From RYN-111 sp963760125 (GTDB lineage: Bacteria > Actinomycetota > Actinomycetes > Mycobacteriales > SCTD01): a DNA stretch of 64,000 bases. How positions within the stretch are numbered: position 1 is the stretch's first letter; every line of letters begins with the position of its first letter. A model generated the notes under the pieces. The model saw only the letters and a program-made list of their open reading frames with translations. It searched no databases and was not told the origin of the DNA. This document shows, piece by piece, positions 1 through 8,430 of this stretch. The position numbers and the translations under genes were made by a program. Location: the NCBI GenBank assembly GCA_963760125.1, contig CAVXBV010000007.1, forward strand, positions 124,001-188,000, read 5' to 3'.

Positions 1-148
1 GGTCGCCGTCCCCCACGACCACCTCGAGGCCCGCCAGGGGCTCCGGGCCCAGGACCACCCACGGACCGTCGACCGTGTGCCGGAGGCGGTGCAGCGACGC
101 GCGCGCGGTGGCCGCGCCGTCGTCGGCGAGCAGCACCAGGTGAGTCAC
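1..148 (-). CDS. Unrecognised protein, N-terminal 49 residues only
   Basis: The GTG start overlaps the flgL stop codon in a GTGA arrangement, so this gene is translationally coupled to flgL and lies at or near the end of the flagellar operon. The visible protein begins VTHLVLLADDGAATARASL and stays open to the window edge. In related bacteria fliW and csrA commonly follow flgL, but the visible residues do not match a FliW or CsrA N-terminus that I recognise. Function is left open. Confidence 0.5.
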   Translation of the reverse strand, partial: MTHLVLLADDGAATARASLHRLRHTVDGPWVVLGPEPLAGLEVVVGDGD

Positions 149-1041
149 CTGAGGAAATCAGCCAGGGAGGGCAGGTTGGCGCGGCTGGCCGCGCCGAGGG
201 CGGCGGAGTAGCCGGTCTGGGCGGCGCTCATCTGGAGAACGGCTCTGGCCAGGTCGACGTCCTCGAGCTGGGAGCGCCGGCCGGCCAGGTCGGTCAGGGC
301 GACGCTGCCTGCGTCATACGCCGTGTCGACGCGGTTGGTCGTGGCGCCGACCTTGGCCAGTCCGCGCAGGACGTCGCTGTGGCGTGCCTCGAGAGCGTCC
401 TGGTTGGCCGCGAGGGTGCTCACGTCGTCCGTGCGCACGGCGGTGCTCAGGGTCTTCAGCACGCTGAAGACGTCCTGGCTGCCGAAACCGAACAGGTCGT
501 CCGCACCGGGTGCGCCGGTGACGTTCACCCCGAGGGTGATGGTGGGGCTGATCTGTCGCGCCACCTGGCCGCCGTCGCCGCCGTAGCGCACCGTGCCGTC
601 GGCCGCGGTGAGGAGCGCCTGGGCGCCGAAGCCGCCGAACAGGGAACGGCCGAGGTGCTGGGTGTTGCCGAGGTCGCGCATCTCTGTGCGGATCTGGTCG
701 AGCTCGTCCGCGATCGCGGCCCGGCTCGTGTCGGACAGCGCGCCGCTGACGGCGGAGACGGCCAGGCTCTTGGCGCGTGCCAGGAGGGACGACATCGACT
801 GCAGGGTGCCGTCGGCGGTGCCGAGCCAACCTTGCGCGTCGGTGGCGCTGCGTTGGAAGGAGGACCAGTCGGCCGCCTCGGAGCGGTACCGCTCGGCGGC
901 GGTGGCAGCGGGCGCGTCGTCGGACCAGGCGGCCACGGCCTTCCCTGTCCCGATCTGGCTCTGCAGGCGCTGCACCCGTTCGAGCGCCCCGCCGAGGCTC
1001 GAGGCTGTGGTGAGGTAGGTCCCGATCGTGGTGACTCTCAT
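145..1041 (-). CDS. flgL: Flagellar hook-associated protein 3 (FlgL)
   Basis: FlgL forms the outer hook-filament junction together with FlgK. The 298-residue protein has a flagellin-like N-terminal helix region (about 1-135, opening MRVTTIGTY with an IGTGKAV-type segment near residue 30) and a flagellin-like C-terminal helix (about 215-298, with SQLEDVDLARAVLQMSAAQ). The variable centre is short, so the length is typical of FlgL rather than of filament flagellin. It starts with ATG eight bases after the flgK stop, and its own stop overlaps the next gene's GTG. This is a complete, ordinary flgL. Confidence 0.93.
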   Translation of the reverse strand: MRVTTIGTYLTTASSLGGALERVQRLQSQIGTGKAVAAWSDDAPAATAAERYRSEAADWSSFQRSATDAQGWLGTADGTLQSMSSLLARAKSLAVSAVSGALSDTSRAAIADELDQIRTEMRDLGNTQHLGRSLFGGFGAQALLTAADGTVRYGGDGGQVARQISPTITLGVNVTGAPGADDLFGFGSQDVFSVLKTLSTAVRTDDVSTLAANQDALEARHSDVLRGLAKVGATTNRVDTAYDAGSVALTDLAGRRSQLEDVDLARAVLQMSAAQTGYSAALGAASRANLPSLADFLR

Positions 1042-1048
1042 CGGTCGG

Positions 1049-2440
1049 TCACCGGACCATGCTGTTGATGAGCGTGTCGAGCATGCCGTCGGCGATGGAG
1101 ACCACGCGGGCGGCTGCCTCGTAGGAGTGCTGGTACTTCACCAGGTCGATCATCTCCTCGTCCACGGAGACCCCATCGGCGCTGGCCCGCGCGGTCTTAG
1201 CCGACGTCAGCGAGGCGTTGGCGGTGTGGGCGTTGCGGGTGGCGTCGGCGGCGGCCTGCCCGACGCGGCTGCCCACCGCCCGCAGCAGGTCCGCGACGCT
1301 CTGGCCGTTGCCGTCCCGCGTGGTGCGCAGGGCCGCGACCAGGGCAAGGGCGCCGGTCCCGTCGCCGGGTGCGGCTCCCGGAACGGTGGCGCCGCTGCTG
1401 CTGAGGTGGCTGGTCGTCGTCCCTGCCCCGAGGCCGGCGAGGGTGAGGGCGGGGTTCACGGCCAGGGTCGCGGCGCTCGTGCCGGTGAAGAAGTCCGACC
1501 CGGTGGAGCCGTCGCTGCCGACACCGGCGCGGTGCGCCGCGTTGACGACGTCGCGCAACCGCACCGCGACCGCGTCGAGCTGGGCGCGGTACGACGGGAG
1601 GTCGGTCGCGGCAGCGCTGACGTAGCCGCCGATCTCGCCGGCGAGGGCGAGCGGGTTGCCGCCGATCGTGACGCCGACCGGCTGGGTGGTCGTGACTCCG
1701 ACGGCGGCCGCGACCTGTCCCTGGACCAGGTTCGTCCCGCTGGTGGTCGTGACGGTGACCGACCCGTCCCGCTGCGCCTCGATCCGCGCGCCGGTCAGGG
1801 CGGCGACCCGGTCGAGGGCGGCGTCTCGCTGGTCGAGCAGGTCGTTGGGCTCCCGCTGCTCGGTCTGCGCCTTGATGATCGACGCGTTGAGCTTGGCCAC
1901 CGTGGACAGCAGGCCGTTGAGCTCGGTGACGTCGTCGCTGACCCGCAGCCCGACCTCGGTGCTCACGTCGTCGAGGCGCTGTGCCGCGCCCGTGAGCGCG
2001 TCGGTCAACCGCGCGCCGGCCGACAGGACGCTGGCGCGCGCGGCGCTGTCGTCCGGGGTGGTCGAGAGCTGGTCCCAGGAGGACAGGAACGCCGACAGCG
2101 CCTCGGGGGCGCCGTCGCCGTAGGTGCCGAGGAGGGACTCGGCGCGACTGAGGGTCTCCGACCGCGCAGCGGTGGCTCCGGCGTTGCCTGCTTCGCTGCG
2201 GAAGGAGACGTCGGCCAGACGGTCCCGCAGCCGGCTCAGGCTCACGATCGTGACGCCGGTACCGCGGTCGCCCGACCCCCCCGCTCCGGCCGTGCCGTAC
2301 GTCGGGGTCGAGGCCTGCACCGTGACGCGCTGGCGGGTGTAGGTCTCGTTGGTGGCGTTCGCCACGTTGTGGGACGCGACCTCGACCGCCCGCTGAGCGG
2401 CGTACAGCGCCGAGGCGCCGATGGACAGGGTGCTGAACAT
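1049..2440 (-). CDS. flgK: Flagellar hook-associated protein 1 (FlgK)
   Basis: FlgK is the inner hook-filament junction protein. The chosen start gives MFSTLSIGASALYAAQ followed by the rod/hook-family signature SHNVANATNETYTRQ (residues about 25-40). The C-terminus carries the conserved EEMIDLVKYQHSYEAAARV segment ending in a short helix. At 463 residues it is at the small end for the family. The frame stays open upstream to 2941, but that part is alanine/arginine-rich noise lying over flgN. The ATG overlaps the flgN stop by one base (TGATG), which supports both the start and translational coupling. Confidence 0.94.
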   Translation of the reverse strand: MFSTLSIGASALYAAQRAVEVASHNVANATNETYTRQRVTVQASTPTYGTAGAGGSGDRGTGVTIVSLSRLRDRLADVSFRSEAGNAGATAARSETLSRAESLLGTYGDGAPEALSAFLSSWDQLSTTPDDSAARASVLSAGARLTDALTGAAQRLDDVSTEVGLRVSDDVTELNGLLSTVAKLNASIIKAQTEQREPNDLLDQRDAALDRVAALTGARIEAQRDGSVTVTTTSGTNLVQGQVAAAVGVTTTQPVGVTIGGNPLALAGEIGGYVSAAATDLPSYRAQLDAVAVRLRDVVNAAHRAGVGSDGSTGSDFFTGTSAATLAVNPALTLAGLGAGTTTSHLSSSGATVPGAAPGDGTGALALVAALRTTRDGNGQSVADLLRAVGSRVGQAAADATRNAHTANASLTSAKTARASADGVSVDEEMIDLVKYQHSYEAAARVVSIADGMLDTLINSMVR

Positions 2441-2907
2441 CAGAGGACGCGCTGCACGCGTGGCGCGACGTGCTCCCGGCGTCCGTCCGGTCCGTACGTC
2501 ATGGCCTCGGCGGACGACACCGTGCCGAGGCTCTCCGCGATGCTGCGGGCCCCTGCGTCGGCCAGCCGGCGGGTGACCGCCAGCAGGTCGGACACCTCGC
2601 CCGCGGAACGGCGCAGCGCGTCGTACTCGGCGTGCAGCAGGCCGTTCCAGGGCTCGGGGGCGTCCTCGAGCAGCTCGCGGAGCGTCGGCTCGGGAAGGCC
2701 GCGTGCGCTGCCCAGGTCCGTCACGAGGACGGCGCGTTCGAGCTCGGCAGCACGCACCGCAGCCGTGGCGCGGTCGACCTCCTCGCTGGCCCAACCGAGG
2801 AAGCGGGTCTCGCCGGCGAGCAGGAGCTGGCGTAGCTCGACGAGCTTGAACACCATCAGCTCCACGAGCACGCGCTCGCGGGTCAGCAGTCGGGCCAGGG
2901 CCTCCAT
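2440..2907 (-). CDS. flgN: FlgN-type flagellar export chaperone
   Basis: This is a 155-residue, mostly helical protein immediately upstream of flgK, where FlgN, the export chaperone for FlgK and FlgL, is normally encoded. The ATG at 2907 follows a strong AGAGGAGG ribosome-binding site, so the longer open frame up to 3090 is not needed. Identity rests on size, helical character and gene order, because FlgN proteins diverge strongly in sequence. It appears to be the first gene of the visible flagellar operon segment (flgN-flgK-flgL). Confidence 0.8.
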   Translation of the reverse strand: MEALARLLTRERVLVELMVFKLVELRQLLLAGETRFLGWASEEVDRATAAVRAAELERAVLVTDLGSARGLPEPTLRELLEDAPEPWNGLLHAEYDALRRSAGEVSDLLAVTRRLADAGARSIAESLGTVSSAEAMTYGPDGRREHVAPRVQRVL

Positions 2908-2956
2908 GGACGACCTCCTCTGACCGCCCATCGGCGGCCACGGTCGACCTGTGAGC

Positions 2957-3337
2957 TCAGTGGGTCGGTGCGTTGACCAAGGAGTAGGCGGCCCGCTCGA
3001 GGTGCTCCCACACCGCGGAGCGCCCGGGCTCGGGCAGGGCCTGTTCGTCGATGGCGTCGAAGGAGGCGCGCATGTGGCGCAGCCAGGCATCGCGCTCCCG
3101 CTCGCCGATGACCCACTCGGCGTGCCGCATCCGCAGCCGGGGGTGTCCGCGCTCGTCGGAGTACGTCGTCGGGCCGCCCCAGTACTGCACGAGGAACAGC
3201 GTCAGCCGCTCCCGGGCCGCGGTGAGGTCCTCGTCAGGGTAGAGCGGGCGCAGCAGGGGATCGAGCGCTACGCCGTCGTAGAAACGGCCGACGAGGTCGT
3301 GGAACACCTCGGGCCCGACCTCGTCGTACAGCGTCAT
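2957..3337 (-). CDS. glbO: Group II truncated haemoglobin (GlbO-like)
   Basis: A haem protein of the 2-on-2 globin family, linked in actinobacteria to oxygen or nitric-oxide chemistry in the cytoplasm. It has 126 residues, the usual length for GlbO. Visible features are FYDGVALDPLLRPLYP (B helix to the CD turn), the PRLRMRHAEW stretch with the likely proximal histidine His72, and ERDAWLRHM with the group II G8 tryptophan Trp85. The ATG is preceded by TAGCCT seven bases upstream, indicating a leaderless transcript. It lies 10 bp downstream of the MscS gene. Confidence 0.9.
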   Translation of the reverse strand: MTLYDEVGPEVFHDLVGRFYDGVALDPLLRPLYPDEDLTAARERLTLFLVQYWGGPTTYSDERGHPRLRMRHAEWVIGERERDAWLRHMRASFDAIDEQALPEPGRSAVWEHLERAAYSLVNAPTH

Positions 3338-3344
3338 GGTGGTC

Positions 3345-3350
3345 AGGCTA
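3345..3350 (-). promoter_or_regulatory. Leaderless -10 element of the truncated globin gene
   Basis: TAGCCT lies exactly 7 bases before the ATG, fitting a TANNNT -10 box with transcription starting at the start codon. Its first three bases are also the TAG stop codon of the upstream MscS gene. Confidence 0.5.
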
Positions 3351-4325
3351 GGCGTCGACGTCGGCAGCAGTGCCGTCGCCGCCGGAGTCGCCGGCCGCGT
3401 CGGAGGAGGTCGACCCGCGCACGGCGTGCAACGGGACCCCGATGAGCACGCCATGGGTCTCGAACGCCGCCATGAGGCGCTCGCGCAACGCCCGTTCGAC
3501 CGCCCACTGCTGCAGGGGTGCGGTCTTCAGGGCGATGCGCAGGACGAGCCCGTCGGCGCCGAGCGCCTGCACGCCCCAGACCTCCGGGTCCTCCACGATC
3601 TTGTCGGCGAAGTCCTCCTCCTCGCACAGCGCGTTCGCCACGGCGAGAGCCAGGGACCGTACGGCGGGCACGTCGGTCGTGAGGTCCAGCGGGACGTCGA
3701 GCAGGGCGCGTGCCCAGCCCTGGCTCTTGTTGCCGATGCGGGTGATCTCCCCGTTGCGGATGTGCCAGACGGTGCCCTGGACGTCCCTCAGCCGTGTCGT
3801 GCGCAGGGTCACCGACTCGACGGTGCCGGTGGCCTCACCGGCGTCCACGACGTCGCCGACGCCGTACTGGTCCTCGAGCAGCATGAACATCCCGGTGAGG
3901 AAGTCCTTCACCAGGTTCTGCGCCCCGAAGCCGACCGCGACACCGACGATCCCGGCGGACGCGACGATCGGAGCGAGGTTGAGGCCGAGCTCGGACAGCA
4001 CCATCGCGCCGGCCACGAAGACCACGGTGAAGGAGGCGATGCTGCGCAGGACCGTGCCGAGCGTCTCGGCGCGCTGGCGGCGCCGCTCCGACAGCAGGGG
4101 GGAGGCCTCGAAGACCGTCCCGCGGGCCCGGTCGCGCAGCGGGCGCAAGGCGACGGGGACGGTGCCCTCGCTGGCCGTACGGACCAGGCGCGCGACGAGG
4201 CGGTGCAGCGCGGCACGGACGATCAAGGCGATGAGGAGGATCAGGCCCACCCGGGCCCCGCCCTCGATCAACCCCGAGGCGTGTGTGTCGAACCAGTCCT
4301 GGACGGCGTTCGCGGTGACTCTCAC
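3348..4325 (-). CDS. MscS-family small-conductance mechanosensitive channel
   Basis: A membrane channel that opens on hypo-osmotic stress. In the 325-residue protein, hydrophobic segments lie at about 25-42, 95-112 and 118-136. The third is the pore helix running into GIVGVAVGFGAQNLVKDF (about 125-142), the family's most conserved stretch. It is followed by the beta domain with EDQYGVGDVVDAGEATGTVE. The start is the GTG at 4325 because TAGGGT sits 7 bases upstream; the open frame reaching 4427 would add a proline/arginine-rich tail absent from the family. The C-terminus is short. Confidence 0.9.
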   Translation of the reverse strand: MRVTANAVQDWFDTHASGLIEGGARVGLILLIALIVRAALHRLVARLVRTASEGTVPVALRPLRDRARGTVFEASPLLSERRRQRAETLGTVLRSIASFTVVFVAGAMVLSELGLNLAPIVASAGIVGVAVGFGAQNLVKDFLTGMFMLLEDQYGVGDVVDAGEATGTVESVTLRTTRLRDVQGTVWHIRNGEITRIGNKSQGWARALLDVPLDLTTDVPAVRSLALAVANALCEEEDFADKIVEDPEVWGVQALGADGLVLRIALKTAPLQQWAVERALRERLMAAFETHGVLIGVPLHAVRGSTSSDAAGDSGGDGTAADVDA

Positions 4326-4332
4326 CCCCCTG

Positions 4333-4338
4333 ACCCTA
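4333..4338 (-). promoter_or_regulatory. Leaderless -10 element of the MscS gene
   Basis: On the minus strand TAGGGT is followed by 7 bases and then the GTG start at 4325. The CAGGGGG between them could alternatively act as a weak ribosome-binding site. Confidence 0.45.
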
Positions 4339-4417
4339 GGAGGACCCCCGGGACCGGGTGCGGATCCTCGTGGCGCGCGCGCGGGTGGTCGGGCAGGATG
4401 ACGGCAGGGAGGACGCC

Positions 4418-4996
4418 GTGGCCGCACCGCCAGCAGGTTCGTCGAAGCAGCCCGCCGCGGTCCCCGCGGCGCAGGCCCTGGTGCTCAACGCGAGCTACGA
4501 ACCCCTGTGCGTGGTGTCGGGTCGGCGAGCCGTGGTGCTGCTGCTCACCCACAAGGCGGTCGCCGTCGAACCGGGCGACCACGTGCTGCACAGCGAGCGG
4601 GCGGACGTCACGGTCCCGGTGGTGGTGCGGCTCACGCGCTTCGTCCGCGTGCCGTACCGAGGGCTGGTCCCGCTGAGTCGCAAGGCGGTGTTCGCCCGGG
4701 ACGGCGGCCGGTGCGTCTACTGCAACGCCCCGGCGACCAGCCTCGACCACGTCGTGCCCCGCAGCCGAGGTGGTCCGCACACCTGGGACAACGTCGTGTC
4801 GGCCTGCGCGCGCTGCAACCACGTCAAGGCCGACCGGGCCGTCTCCGAGCTGGGATGGCGGCTCCGCCGACCGCCGACCGCCCCGCGCGGGGACGCCTGG
4901 CGCATCGTCGGCACCAAGCGCGTCGATCCGCGCTGGCGGCCGTTCCTGTCCGCGGACGGCGACGACGACGAGGTCCTCTGGGGCACACCAGCGTGA
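4418..4996 (+). CDS. HNH endonuclease family protein
   Basis: A 192-residue protein of the actinobacterial HNH family that opens with the conserved ALVLNASYEPL (residues 20-30). The HNH core has a zinc knuckle pair Cys99/Cys102, Asp110-His111, Asn125, and Cys130/Cys133-Asn134-His135. The GTG at 4418 has a GGGAGG ribosome-binding site; the longer frame from 4358 lacks one. It is divergent from mscS, and its stop overlaps the following acetyltransferase start. Such genes are widespread and chromosomal in actinobacteria, and their cellular role is not established. Confidence 0.85.
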   Translation: MAAPPAGSSKQPAAVPAAQALVLNASYEPLCVVSGRRAVVLLLTHKAVAVEPGDHVLHSERADVTVPVVVRLTRFVRVPYRGLVPLSRKAVFARDGGRCVYCNAPATSLDHVVPRSRGGPHTWDNVVSACARCNHVKADRAVSELGWRLRRPPTAPRGDAWRIVGTKRVDPRWRPFLSADGDDDEVLWGTPA

Positions 4997-5523
4997 CGGC
5001 CCAACCGTCGGCCGAGGGCGCCTTGCGCACGCGGCTGCGACCGGCCCTGCCCTCCGAGCGCGCGCTGCTGGAGGCCTGGGCCGACGACCCGCAGTCGCCG
5101 TACGACGACTGGAGCGGACCGGAGCCGCCCGGCCTGGTGGGCGAGCCACCCCCTGTCCCTCGGCCGGGAGGGGAGCTCGTCGTCGCCGACGACCACGACG
5201 ACCCGCTCGGCACCGTGCAGTGGCGACCGGTGACGTACGGCCCGAACGCCGGGTCCCTCGCCTACGACGTCGGCATCTCGCTGCGGCCGTTCGCCCGTCG
5301 GCTGGGGCACGGGACGCGGGCTCAGCGGATGCTGGCCAAGTACCTGTTCGCGACGACGGACGTGCACCGGGTCCAGGCCTCGACCGACATCACGAACCTC
5401 GCCGAGCAGCGCGCCCTGGAGAGCGCGGGGTTCCAGCGGGAGGGGGTGCTCCGCCAGGCCCAGTGGCGTGCCGGTGCCTGGCACGACCTCGTGGCGTACG
5501 CCCGGCTGCGTGAGGACACCTGA
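4993..5523 (+). CDS. GNAT-family N-acetyltransferase
   Basis: A 176-residue acetyl-CoA-dependent acetyltransferase of the RimJ/RimL type. The C-terminal half shows the acetyl-CoA loop RRLGHGTRAQRMLAKYLF and the typical VHRVQASTDITNLAEQRALESAGF followed by REGVLRQ. The substrate is unknown. The GTG start overlaps the HNH gene stop (GTGA), so the two are probably co-translated. Confidence 0.85.
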   Translation: MTAQPSAEGALRTRLRPALPSERALLEAWADDPQSPYDDWSGPEPPGLVGEPPPVPRPGGELVVADDHDDPLGTVQWRPVTYGPNAGSLAYDVGISLRPFARRLGHGTRAQRMLAKYLFATTDVHRVQASTDITNLAEQRALESAGFQREGVLRQAQWRAGAWHDLVAYARLREDT

Positions 5524-5542
5524 CCTGGGGCACGCTGGCGCG

Positions 5543-7510
5543 GTGACATCCCACACCCGCCTCCTTGACCTTGCCGCCGCCCACCGGGTCGCCACGTCCT
5601 ACCGCGACTGGACCGGGGCCGAGCGTCCGGTGACCGAGGACGCCGTCCGGGCCGTGCTGACTGCCCTCGGGGTGGCCGCGGAGACCGAGGAGCAGGTGGC
5701 CTCGGCCCTGCTCGAGGTCGAACGCCGTCCCTGGGCGCGGGTCGCCCCCGCTGTCGAGGTCGTCGTCGCGGACGCGCCGGCTGCCACCTCCTGCGTGACG
5801 TCGGCGGTGCCGACGCTGCGGCTGGTCCTGGAGGACGGACAGGCGCACGACCTCGAGCCCGGCCGTGAGCTCGACCGTCGGGGGGACCAGGTGCGGCGCG
5901 AGGTCCCGCTGCCGCCGCTGCCACTGGGCTACCACCGGCTCGAGGTCGTCGACGGGCCCACGACCGCGTCCACCACCGTGATCGCCGTGCCGGCCAGGCT
6001 GCCCCGGATCGAAGGTCGGGTCTGGGGCTGGCAGGCCCAGCTCTACGCGCTCCGCAGCGTCGGGTCGTGGGGGGTCGGGGACTACGCCGACCTCCGGGTG
6101 CTGGCCGAGGCGGCCGCCGGGGACGGCGCGGGAGTGCTGCTCGTCAACCCGCTGCACGCGGAGACACCGGTGCTGCCGCTCCTCGACTCGCCGTACAGCC
6201 CGTCCTCGCGACTGTTCCGCTCCGCGCTGCACCTGCGGCTCGAGGACTGCCCCGAGTGGGACGACGCGCTGGCGGCGCTGCGACCGGAGACCGACCCCGA
6301 GCGGGTCGACCGGCAGGCCTGCTGGGCCGCCAAGCTGGCGGCCTTGGAGCAGATGTGGCCGCGCCACCGGGCCGGAGTGCTGGCGGAGTTCCGGGCCGAA
6401 CGGGGCGAACCCCTCGAGCGGTTCGCGCAGTTCTGCGCCCTTGCCGAGGTGCACGGCCGCGACCACCGGCTCTGGCCCGAGCCGGTCGGGGTGCCGGACA
6501 CGGCCCGGGTGGCCTTCTGGTGCTGGGTGCAGCTGCTCGTGGACGAGCAGCTGCGCGGGATCGGCGAGGGCATGGCCGTCGGCGTGTTGCACGACCTGGC
6601 CGTCGGAGTCGACGGGGGCGGCGCAGACGCCTGGGCGATGCAGGACGTCCTGGCCTCCGGAGCGACCATCGGCGCGCCGCCGGACGAGCTGGCCCAGAGG
6701 GGCCAGGACTGGGGGCTGCCGCCGTGGCACCCCGACCGCCTTCGCGACCAGGCCTACGTCCCGTATCGCGATCTGGTCCGCGGAGTGCTCCGGCACGCGG
6801 GCGGCATCCGGATCGACCACGTGCTCGGGCTGTCCCGGCTGTGGTGGGTACCCGAGGGAAGGCCGTCCTCCGACGGCAGCTACGTCGGGTACGACGCCGA
6901 GGCGCTGCTCGGGATCCTGGCCCTGGAGGCCACCCGGGCCGGGGCGATCGTGGTGGGGGAGGACCTGGGCACGGTCGAGGCCACGATGCGCGCGCGGCTG
7001 GACCGCGTGGGCGTGCTGGGCAGCGACGTGCTGTGGTTCGCGAGGGCGGACGACGGCTCGTTCGTCCCTCCGGCGCAGTGGCGCGCGGAGGCGGCGGCGT
7101 CGGTGACGACGCACGACCTCCCGACGGTCGCCGGCTGGGCCAGCGGCGCGTCCGTGCGGCTCCGGGCCGAGGTCGGCCAGCTGGCCCGTCCGGTCGAGGA
7201 GGAGGAGCAGGCTCAGGCGCGCGAGCGGGCGAGCCTGCTCACGATGCTCGCGGACGAGGGGCTGCTCGACGAGGACGTCTGCCTGTCCCTGCACCGTGCG
7301 CTCGTGGCGTCGCCTTGCCGCGTCGTGCTCGCGGCGTACGGCGACGCGGTCGGAGACCTCCGACAGCCCAACCTGCCGGGCACGGTGGACCAGTACCCCA
7401 ACTGGCGCCTGCCCGTCGCGGACGGGGCCGGGACCGCACTGACGCTGGAGCAGGTCCTCGAGCACCCGGGCGTGGCGCGGCTCACGGCCCTGCTGCAGCA
7501 CGTGCGATGA
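5543..7510 (+). CDS. malQ: 4-alpha-glucanotransferase (amylomaltase)
   Basis: A GH77 enzyme that transfers alpha-1,4-glucan chains in glycogen and maltodextrin metabolism. The 655-residue protein has the actinobacterial N-terminal extension (about 1-130) before the barrel. Catalytic regions visible are GIRIDHVLGLSRLWWVPEG (nucleophile Asp), VVGEDLGTVE (acid/base Glu) and TTHDLPTVAGW (third acidic residue). The end PNLPGTVDQYPNWRLPVAD is characteristic. The GTG at 5543 gives VTSHTRLLDLAAAHRVAT, the expected family N-terminus; the upstream frame overlaps the acetyltransferase gene. Confidence 0.95.
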   Translation: MTSHTRLLDLAAAHRVATSYRDWTGAERPVTEDAVRAVLTALGVAAETEEQVASALLEVERRPWARVAPAVEVVVADAPAATSCVTSAVPTLRLVLEDGQAHDLEPGRELDRRGDQVRREVPLPPLPLGYHRLEVVDGPTTASTTVIAVPARLPRIEGRVWGWQAQLYALRSVGSWGVGDYADLRVLAEAAAGDGAGVLLVNPLHAETPVLPLLDSPYSPSSRLFRSALHLRLEDCPEWDDALAALRPETDPERVDRQACWAAKLAALEQMWPRHRAGVLAEFRAERGEPLERFAQFCALAEVHGRDHRLWPEPVGVPDTARVAFWCWVQLLVDEQLRGIGEGMAVGVLHDLAVGVDGGGADAWAMQDVLASGATIGAPPDELAQRGQDWGLPPWHPDRLRDQAYVPYRDLVRGVLRHAGGIRIDHVLGLSRLWWVPEGRPSSDGSYVGYDAEALLGILALEATRAGAIVVGEDLGTVEATMRARLDRVGVLGSDVLWFARADDGSFVPPAQWRAEAAASVTTHDLPTVAGWASGASVRLRAEVGQLARPVEEEEQAQARERASLLTMLADEGLLDEDVCLSLHRALVASPCRVVLAAYGDAVGDLRQPNLPGTVDQYPNWRLPVADGAGTALTLEQVLEHPGVARLTALLQHVR

Positions 7511-7583
7511 GCCCGTTCGCTACCGTGTCGACGGGTCGTCACGAGGTGGCCCGGAACGCTGGACCGACAGGACGAGGGAGCAC

Positions 7584-7967
7584 GTGAGTCGCGCCGTGAC
7601 CCGGGTCGCCACCACCGGCATCGCCCTCGTGGCGACGTCGGGGGCCACCCTGCTGACCGCACTGCTGACCGCAGGACCGGCCCTGGCGGCCGACTACCCG
7701 ATCGGGCCGTCCGAGGGCGAGGAGCGGGAGGCGAGCCTCGGCACGCTGACGACGCTCGGGCTGTACGTCGGTGTGCCGCTGCTGTTCGCGGGCCTGATCT
7801 TCGCCCTCACCTGGCTCCCCGGCGCCCTCAGCGCCAACCGCTACCGACCCGCCAAGGGCTGGGCTGCCGAGCCCGTGTGGTTCGCCGGGCCGCCCGAGCC
7901 GGTGGCTGCTGTCCAGAGCGCCGAGGTCGGCGACGTCGTGAGAGGTGGAGCACGTGGCAGTTGGTGA
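7584..7967 (+). CDS. Small membrane protein of unknown function
   Basis: A 127-residue protein with a GAGGGAG ribosome-binding site before its GTG. It has an N-terminal hydrophobic segment (about 9-33, ending AGPALAADYP, which could be a signal peptide) and a second membrane helix (about 55-78). The rest is a cytoplasmic-looking tail with RYRPAKGWAAEPVWFAGP. It overlaps the next gene, so the two are likely one operon. No family is recognised beyond an actinobacterial membrane protein found beside the following DUF5130-type gene. Confidence 0.75.
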   Translation: MSRAVTRVATTGIALVATSGATLLTALLTAGPALAADYPIGPSEGEEREASLGTLTTLGLYVGVPLLFAGLIFALTWLPGALSANRYRPAKGWAAEPVWFAGPPEPVAAVQSAEVGDVVRGGARGSW

Positions 7968-8430
7968 GCAGCAGACGCCCGCGCAGTTCGGCACCAAGGC
8001 ACCGGACGGCCTGACGGTCAGCCAGCAGGAGCGCATCGAGCACGCCGTCTCGGTGTGCCGCCGGCAGAACGGCCTGGACGTCTCGGTGTTCGTCGGTGAC
8101 CTCATCCTGGACGGCACCGAGTTCCGCGCGGGCGCCGAGCGGCTGCACGCGGCCCTCGGCGCCGAGCGCAGCAACGCCGCCGTCCTGCTCGTCGTGGCGC
8201 CGGGGCAGCGGCAGGTGGAGGTCGTCACCGGCCCCGCTGCGCGTCGTCGTGTGCCGGACCGCGTCGCTGCGCTCGCCGTGCTGGCGATGACGACCGCGTT
8301 CGGCGGGGGTGACCTCACCGGCGGCATCCTCGACGCGCTGCGCCAGATCGCCGACGCGGCCGGACGCCGCCCGGCCATCGAGGCGCCGCCGGAGTCCGCT
8401 CCCGGCAGCGACCTCGCCACGCACCACTAG
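7954..8430 (+). CDS. DUF5130-type protein (TPM-like)
   Basis: A 158-residue soluble protein. SQQERIEHAVSVCRRQNGLDVSVFVGD and the later VLLVVAPGQRQVEVVTGPAAR resemble the TPM-like fold seen in DUF5130 proteins, whose role is unknown. I chose the GTG at 7954 because AGAGGTGGAG precedes it; an in-frame GTG at 7945 is possible. It overlaps the membrane protein gene upstream. Its stop overlaps the convergent pepN stop in the palindrome CTAG (8427-8430). Confidence 0.75.
   Translation: MAVGEQQTPAQFGTKAPDGLTVSQQERIEHAVSVCRRQNGLDVSVFVGDLILDGTEFRAGAERLHAALGAERSNAAVLLVVAPGQRQVEVVTGPAARRRVPDRVAALAVLAMTTAFGGGDLTGGILDALRQIADAAGRRPAIEAPPESAPGSDLATHH

Noticed and set aside
2441..2941. N-terminal extension of FlgK in the longest open frame
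   Set aside because: Lies over flgN in another frame; FlgK family proteins begin at the chosen MFSTLSIGASAL.
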